DNA of 24,087 nucleotides, from NCBI GenBank assembly GCA_002812745.2, contig NCSJ02000484.1:1-24087 (forward strand). Reading direction: 5' to 3'. This document shows positions 18,781 to 24,087 of this stretch, one piece after another. The stretch's first letter is position 1, and each line of letters starts with the position of its first letter. The notes beneath the pieces are model-generated. The model saw only the letters and a program-made list of their open reading frames with translations. It had not been told where the DNA came from and made no database searches. This stretch comes from Scytalidium lignicola. Lineage: Eukaryota > Ascomycota > Leotiomycetes. Both the position numbers and the translations under genes were made by a program.

Positions 18781-20776
18781 ATGTCTGAGTCTCCAATGTC
18801 GGCGTTGTCTTCTAAGCTTCATCATAACTTCAAACTAGCATGCTTGCAACTCTTGGAAGAGTGCAGAATGAGTTCTTCGGCACCAACGACGCCGGCGTCA
18901 CCCAAATCAGTTAAAGTTAAGGATCCACAACCCGGTGTTCCCTTGTTCGGATGTGGTGAGTTTCTGAAGAAATATTATAAGGTGTTTTGCGTACCTGGAC
19001 ACTGATAAACCTTGCGCAGAACATCTACAACTTCTACTTAGCCAAGGTCCTGTGGATCGCATGGTGAATACAATTCAACACTATAAGACATGTCTTCGAG
19101 TGATTTTAGACAATACGCCAGTTGTACCGCATACTTCGAAAACACCGAAAGGTCAAGCCTTTACATCCCTTACTCCGAACTACCTCTGTCTTCAGTGTAC
19201 TGTTACAACTACTGCCCGAGACCGGATCAAACATGGGACAGAAACATCACACAGATTTTGTATGACTTCAGTTTGAAAGGCGAGGATAAGTTACACTGAC
19301 GAATTTAGATGTCGAATCAAGGACAGGAGGCCTGTATTGTCAAATGTGTGACGACTTTGTTTGGGACCCTACTCTAGAAGATTTAAGGACAAGGAAGATT
19401 GGTACTGGCTCATTTTCCAGTAGGTTCTACGGCATGGTCTCTTTAAAGCCTAGGTCAATTGTCACTGACGTGCGTCTGCTAGCTCGAAAAAGAAAGCATG
19501 ATGAGCTCTTCACAGACTCTGTTAAAGAAGATCCGAGGTTTATATCTACACACACAATAGAAGCGCCATGTAGAGCAAGTGGCATTCGAGGGATTTACAA
19601 CATGGGAGCTACCTGCTACATGAATGTTATTCTTCAATGCTTTGTCCATAACCCTCTATTACGGAACTTTTACCTTAGTGATGGTCATCAAAACGGAGAA
19701 TGTAGCTTCAAGAATTGCATGAGCTGCGCAATGGATGATATGTTTCAAGACTTCTATGCCCAGGAGACCACAACAGGCTACTCGGCTTCAAACATATTGT
19801 CCAGCTTCTGGCTTTCAAAGCGTAAAGCTTACGAAGAACTAGCTAGCAACAAGGAGCAAGACGCCCATGAATTTTTCCAATTTCTCACTGAAGAGTTACA
19901 CGAGATTAACGGCGGTGGGAGACGATTGCAAGAAACAGGGATGGAGGAAAGTCTAACTCCTAAGCGGAGAAAATCTGGCGGTGACCAAAACTGCAATTGC
20001 ATTGTCCACCAGACGTTCTACGGGAAGCTGCAGAGCACAATTACTTGTCAACACTGTGGAGATGTCAACACCTCTGTCGAATCTTTCCTAGATCTTAGCT
20101 TGGGGTTGGATGTCATCTCCAAGAGGAAGAGTCTGAAAGGCGTCTTACCAAAAGTCACTGCTTTGAGCCTCCAACGGTGTCTGGATGAAGAGTATATACA
20201 ACCAGAACGTTGTGAATATTCCTGTCATAACTGTAGTACTAAGGAGGCTAAGAAACAGTTGAGTATCAAAAGTTTGCCTAATGTGCTCTGCATCCAGTTC
20301 AAGGTAACCCCCCCCCTCATTATTTCTTGAATCATATGCTCATGCTTTAGCTAGCGGTTTAAACAAGGTAATGGATCTGCAACAAAGATAGATACCCCAG
20401 TTCAGTTTCCATTGAAGCTCAACATGTTGCCTTATACGAATAGAGCAAGGAATCAGGACATGAGACAAAACTTTGAATTAGCTAGGTCGTGCACGTACGA
20501 TTTGCAGAGTGTTGTTGTACATGTTGGCAATCTAGACACTGGTAAGGCTACTCAGCTTAAAGTGTAGCTATAGTTCTAACTTATCAGGTCACTATGTCTC
20601 GTATTCAAGAGTTGGAAGCCAGGTAAGTTGTTGCACCAATTTTGCTGCATCAAAGCTACTAATAAATGGTCCAGTGGTTCAAATTTAACGATCATAATGT
20701 AACATTGGCGTCGAAATCTCAGGTTCTAAATGAGCAGGCATTCCTTCTGTTTTATGTCATACAATCTCTAGCATAA
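18781..20776 (+). CDS. ubp8: SAGA-complex ubiquitin carboxyl-terminal hydrolase Ubp8
   Basis: Six exons, 18781..18955, 19020..19259, 19309..20303, 20355..20541, 20588..20622 and 20675..20776, encode 577 residues; introns are 46-64 nt. A TGA directly precedes the ATG, which fixes the start. A ZnF-UBP domain (about 57-160) shows C58/H60, YLCLQC, two later His and YCQMC. The peptidase core begins at GIRGIYNMGATCYMNVILQC, with nucleophile Cys241. QDAHEFFQ follows, then inserted zinc-knuckle cysteines (CQHC, CHNC). His534 lies in GHYVSYSRVG, with WFKFND for the third catalytic residue. In yeast, Ubp8 with Sgf11, Sus1 and Sgf73 removes ubiquitin from histone H2B in the nucleus. The protein is longer than the yeast one (471), mainly through an N-terminal extension and loops. 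All catalytic motifs are intact, so the gene looks functional. It converges with the methyltransferase gene. Confidence 0.94.
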
Positions 20777-20900
20777 TGGTCATATACGGGGTAGAGTTTT
20801 GGCGTTTGGATATCATTTGAATGATACGACATGTGCTGCCTCATATGCTCTGTACTAGGATTATGGAATATGTACAATATAATATCATGACTGGAAGGAG

Positions 20901-21968
20901 TTATGTGTCCTTTTCAGACCTCCATTTCCATGCATCGCATTCAAAATTTGCGTAGCAATAGAACTCATTGCTCAGCCCCTTTGAGTGAGCAGGTTCAAAG
21001 GTTGTAGTTAACAAACCTTGTGGACGGTAGAGCTTAGTAACAAGGTTTTCCATCCGTTCACCAGTACAAAGGATAAGTTTTGGTAGAAATCTAGTCTCCG
21101 GAACTTGAGTACCGGTTACTGCTTCCTTTGCTGGTACTCCTCCCCATGATTTGGACAGCCATCGGACAGTCATCGCAGCTAGAATGAGTCAATGGGAGAA
21201 AAATGCAATACCAATGAGAATCCCCCATACCTCTTGTCTGACATTCTTCACTCAAGAAAGGTGGATCGCAAATTATATGGTCTATCGTACCTTTCATACC
21301 CGCTACTCCAAAATTAGCCTTTGCTTAAAATAAATAGCAATGAGAAAACTTTTATGTCTGGAACCCACGTGGTAGTTTAAGAGGGTTGTGAAAATCATAA
21401 AACACAAATTCCTCAGAGAAAACGGCAAATCTCTCATCAAACTCGAGTAAATAGATTTTGGGCTTCTGATTTGCTGGCTTCCCTATCAGGGCATTTTTCA
21501 GCTGCACAAACACACTTGGAGCTGATACCACAGCAATGCTAGTATTGGAGTCGCCACCACGAAGGAGCTCCTCTGCAAGAGTCTTGGCTGTCTCGTCAGA
21601 ATACTAGATATCTAAATAAGTAACTATACTTTTGTGGTAGACTTTATTATCAAAAAAGGTGGGGGTCTTGTGAGAATGAGGATAACACACCCAAAACTGA
21701 GAATCATTCCAATTCTCTGCAAAGGCTTCCATAGTCAGCGGACCTTTGCTTGCTGCTTCTCTTGTCTGTGTTTCATCTTCAACGTTGGCTCTGAGGTCCT
21801 CAAATGCCTTGAGCCGAGCATCACGATCCGAATAAAATTCTTGCAGTGCGTCTAGGGCACTGGTTGATAGGACTCTAGCAGTACTATAAGTAAATAGATT
21901 TGTTTGCCCTATTCACAGCAAAATTCTTACGGAATGTCATCATCATCATCATCATTTATCTTATTCAT
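20901..21968 (-). CDS. efm5: eEF1A lysine methyltransferase Efm5 (EEF1AKMT1 / N6-adenine MTase-like fold)
   Basis: Five exons, 21931..21968, 21691..21883, 21369..21603, 21231..21302 and 20901..21178, with introns of 47, 87, 66 and 52 nt, give 271 residues. Diagnostic blocks are ALDALQEFYSDRDARL, ENWNDSQFWYSDETAKTLA, EEFVFYDFHNPLKLP and the catalytic-type DPPF motif in IICDPPFLSEECQTR (Asp168). ILCTGERM and FYCYANFECDAWKWRSE close the protein. Yeast Efm5 trimethylates a lysine (Lys79) of translation elongation factor 1A; the DPPF motif explains older labels as an adenine DNA/RNA methyltransferase. The N-terminus has six Asp in a row encoded by a GAT repeat. The 66-nt intron could instead end four bases upstream (GAG rather than TAG), changing one residue (Leu plus Ala versus Pro). 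I prefer the TAG acceptor. Confidence 0.92.
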
Positions 21969-22415
21969 CCTGGTTTTTGTAAATTGTGGGGGCAAGTAAA
22001 CTTTTGGAGTTGAGAAAATTTGGCGATATACTATTGAATACGTATATTTGGTGTGGGATGACGAAGCCACTCAGGAATTTGGCAGCACAATTGATACGAT
22101 TATAATAGCAGACAATTTTCTCTAGAAGGGCCCATCACAGGAGCAGAAGTTTTGAAACACAGCGTATCGGAAGGCAAAATTTATAGCGATGGGTATAAGG
22201 TGTAACAGTAACGGATCTAGTTACACCATAAGATCCTCCATATAACTCATAAGCCGGGAATCCGAGTGAAAATGTCAATTTGAACACAGTAGACCCAAGA
22301 GAAGTCGTCTGAACTAAAAATAATCTCAATTTTCAACGGAAAAGAAACTTGTATTGTTTTGCATATGTACAATATAGTCTGTCTACGGATACATCCAATA
22401 TCCCAATTATCCGAT
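21969..22415. other. Spacer between nuo-40 and efm5
   Basis: Both flanking genes are on the minus strand, so this 447-bp stretch holds the efm5 promoter and the nuo-40 3' UTR. No gene is seen. An inverted repeat at 22199-22227 is listed separately. Confidence 0.55.
22199..22227. repeat. Perfect 8-bp inverted repeat GGTGTAAC ... GTTACACC
   Basis: The arms at 22199-22206 and 22220-22227 are separated by 13 bp. It could be a hairpin or a dimeric factor site about 230 bp upstream of the efm5 start, or chance. Confidence 0.5.
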
Positions 22416-23976
22416 CTATTGATCATCGATAACATGTAAGTACTTCTTCTCTTCCCTCTTCTCACGTTCCGTGGCTGGTGGAAGATCGTAGTACGAAGAG
22501 CTCCGATATCCTTGCTACGTAGAGTTAATACACAAAAATCACTTCCATATGATTTCTACTCACCAAGTAGTGGAAAGTCAAGCTGCTGAGCTCTGCTGGT
22601 TCAATTCCAAGATCCCCAAATGTTTTTGCAGTTGGATCAATCTTCTGGTCAATGAATTCCCTCTCAACACCATCCGCAGAAAGTGTGGGCCACCACAAAG
22701 CCTGGTTGAGAATTTCTGCAACGGGTTTGAGGATAGCCTTAGGAACATTGATGTGACGGCGATGCTTGATGATTTCCCTGTCTACCAGCTCTGCAATTTC
22801 TGCGGTTGAATAGTTCTTAGGACCGTAGAGTTCATAAGTCTGGGAGGCGGTACTATCATCATAGCACATCTTCTCAAGGGCTTGCCCTACATCCGTAACC
22901 TTACAAGGGTCAATTTCAATCTATGCACATACCAATGGGCTTATAGACTTACGTGGGCTGGCCAGTATCTCTCTTGCATGTGATTAGATGTGAAAACATT
23001 CGTCACGCCGGCAAGCCTATGGAGAAGACGGTCTTCAAATCCAAACATCGGTGCTGGTCTCACGATTGTGGTTTCCGGGAAGATGCTGCGAACAACAGCT
23101 TCACCTTTCGCCTATATCAAATATATTAGCACTTAACTTATATCGTACTAGAATATGAAACAAACCTTCGATTTGAAGAATTCCGATGATGAATTGATGT
23201 CGGCATTGTAAGAGGAAACGTGCACAAACCTGTCGACATCGTATTTCGCGACGGCATCCGCAATGCGCTCGGCGCCTTCCACGTGTACATCGTCGAAATC
23301 AAAATTCCTGGACTAATTAGTGCTCTGCTTAAGGTTCTGAATGATATACAAACTTTGTAGTGTAGTGGCGACCAACAAGATTGTATACAATATCTGAATG
23401 GCGTACGCTCTCCTCGAGAGATTCGGTATTTCTGAGGTCATATTCCTACAAGAACGTAAGTGGATGAAGTATTCTTACGGGATATCAAACCCTACCATAA
23501 ATATCACCCTGCCTAAGTCCCCGCTAACCTTCAGGTGTCGCTTTGCCATTTCTTCCCGATATGGAATAATAACCGTATTCCCACTTCGTGCTGTGCCATA
23601 ATGTAATTAGTTTCATGGAACCCCCAATATTCAAATGTCTGCCTACCAAGCCGATTGACGATATAGCGTCCGAGGAACCCCGTTGCTCCAAAAACCGTGG
23701 CAGTGTGTCCTATCATCACCATCAGCTCTGTATTTCGCCATATGACACGCATTGAGTACCTCCTAGAGAAGATCTGCCAGTTATAAGTTAGAAATGATCT
23801 TATCAAGAAGATTACTGGACTACATACCTGCCTCCTTGTACCCGGATGATGGGCTTCCCAGTGCGAGTAATGGCGACATCTGATATGTGTTGCCGTCGGG
23901 ATACATTGTCAATCTTCTTTCCGGCATTTCGAGAAGCAGTCCGAAGACAGCCAGCCCCTAAAGACTTCTGCATCAT
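22416..23976 (-). CDS. nuo-40: NADH:ubiquinone oxidoreductase (complex I) 40 kDa subunit, NDUFA9/NUO-40
   Basis: Nine exons fit a single frame of 382 residues: 23828..23976, 23760..23773 (14 nt), 23647..23709, 23496..23590, 23354..23445, 23166..23307, 22953..23111, 22564..22899 and 22416..22514. All introns are GT-AG of 46-56 nt. Landmarks are a basic mitochondrial presequence (MMQKSLGAGCLRTASRNAGK), ITRTGKPIIRVQGG, the Rossmann glycine motif GATGFLG (62-68) in GHTATVFGATGFLGRY, EEMAKRHLKVSGDLGRV, DIVYNLVGRHY, DVHVEGAERIADA, VSSYNAD and IVRPAPMFGFEDRLL. This accessory subunit is an atypical short-chain dehydrogenase fold that binds NADPH and stabilises the joint between the matrix and membrane arms of complex I. 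Length agrees with fungal relatives (about 375). An in-frame TAG upstream supports the first ATG at 23976. Confidence 0.94.
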
Positions 23977-24087
23977 TCTTGCGAAGCCAATTGAGGAGAC
24001 GCGAGGTTGATGCTAGATATATTAACTGACGTTCAAAACCGCTCGGAAGCACCCTTGTAGATGAGCTCAAAACTGCGCTAATAGTTG
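23977..24087. other. 5' flank of nuo-40 to the window edge
   Basis: These 111 bases contain an in-frame stop (TAG, read on the minus strand) before the nuo-40 start and no gene signal. The promoter continues beyond the window. Confidence 0.5.

Noticed and set aside
18781..20776. ubp8 as a pseudogene because its frame is split into many pieces with stops
   Set aside because: Each break sits in a short GT-AG intron; joining six exons gives one intact protein with all catalytic motifs.
22921..22952. A 32-nt intron in nuo-40 (GTAAGT to the first TAG)
   Set aside because: Too short for normal splicing. Using the AAG acceptor 21 nt further on gives a 53-nt intron with a plausible branch site and a better protein match (PAHVTDVGQALEKM).
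1..24087. Transposon, CRISPR array, secondary-metabolite cluster, viral insertion or toxin gene
   Set aside because: No terminal repeats, transposase or polymerase motifs, spaced identical repeats or cluster core enzymes were seen; the LACTB2-like hydrolase has no polyketide synthase beside it.

Overview
The window looks like nuclear DNA of a filamentous ascomycete (Pezizomycotina). The evidence is many short GT-AG introns (about 46-87 nt, with one of 183 nt), CTAAC/CTGAC-like branch sites, CT-rich tracts before start codons, and a gene set typical of that group. A leotiomycete (Botrytis/Sclerotinia relatives) is my guess from gene style and large AT-rich spacers, but the sequence alone does not prove it. 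Two isolated N bases (6620 and 17064) suggest a draft assembly.

Layout from left to right. Complement(<1..1366): folliculin/Lst7 homologue, cut by the window edge. 1367-4324: a 3 kb spacer rich in simple repeats. Complement(4325..6035): DEAD-box RNA helicase Dhh1. Complement(6727..8393): mitochondrial succinyl-CoA:3-ketoacid CoA-transferase. About 8680-9336 (+): an unrecognised open frame, possibly a two-exon gene. 9337-13504: a 4 kb spacer with clusters of TACTGTA/TACAGTA-type motifs and short tandem repeats. 13505-15529 (+): a Ytp1/DUF2427 multi-span membrane protein with a His-Gly loop. Complement(16661..17108): ribosome assembly protein Rsa3, its frame broken by one N. Complement(17493..18476): LACTB2-like metallo-beta-lactamase-fold hydrolase. 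18781-20776 (+): SAGA ubiquitin protease Ubp8. Complement(20901..21968): eEF1A lysine methyltransferase Efm5. Complement(22416..23976): complex I 40 kDa subunit (NDUFA9/NUO-40).

The genes are mostly conserved housekeeping functions and form no obvious pathway or cluster. Themes are gene expression and translation (Dhh1, Rsa3, Efm5, Ubp8), mitochondria (CoA-transferase, NUO-40) and nutrient signalling (Lst7). LACTB2 and ubp8 are divergent and share about 304 bp of upstream DNA; ubp8 and efm5 converge with 124 bp between them. I found no transposon, CRISPR array, biosynthetic cluster, virus or toxin gene. The most notable items are two conserved-frame microexons (13 and 14 nt), a 12-nt coding first exon in lst7, a probable assembly frameshift in rsa3, an unassigned coding-like frame next to the CoA-transferase gene, and intergenic motif clusters.
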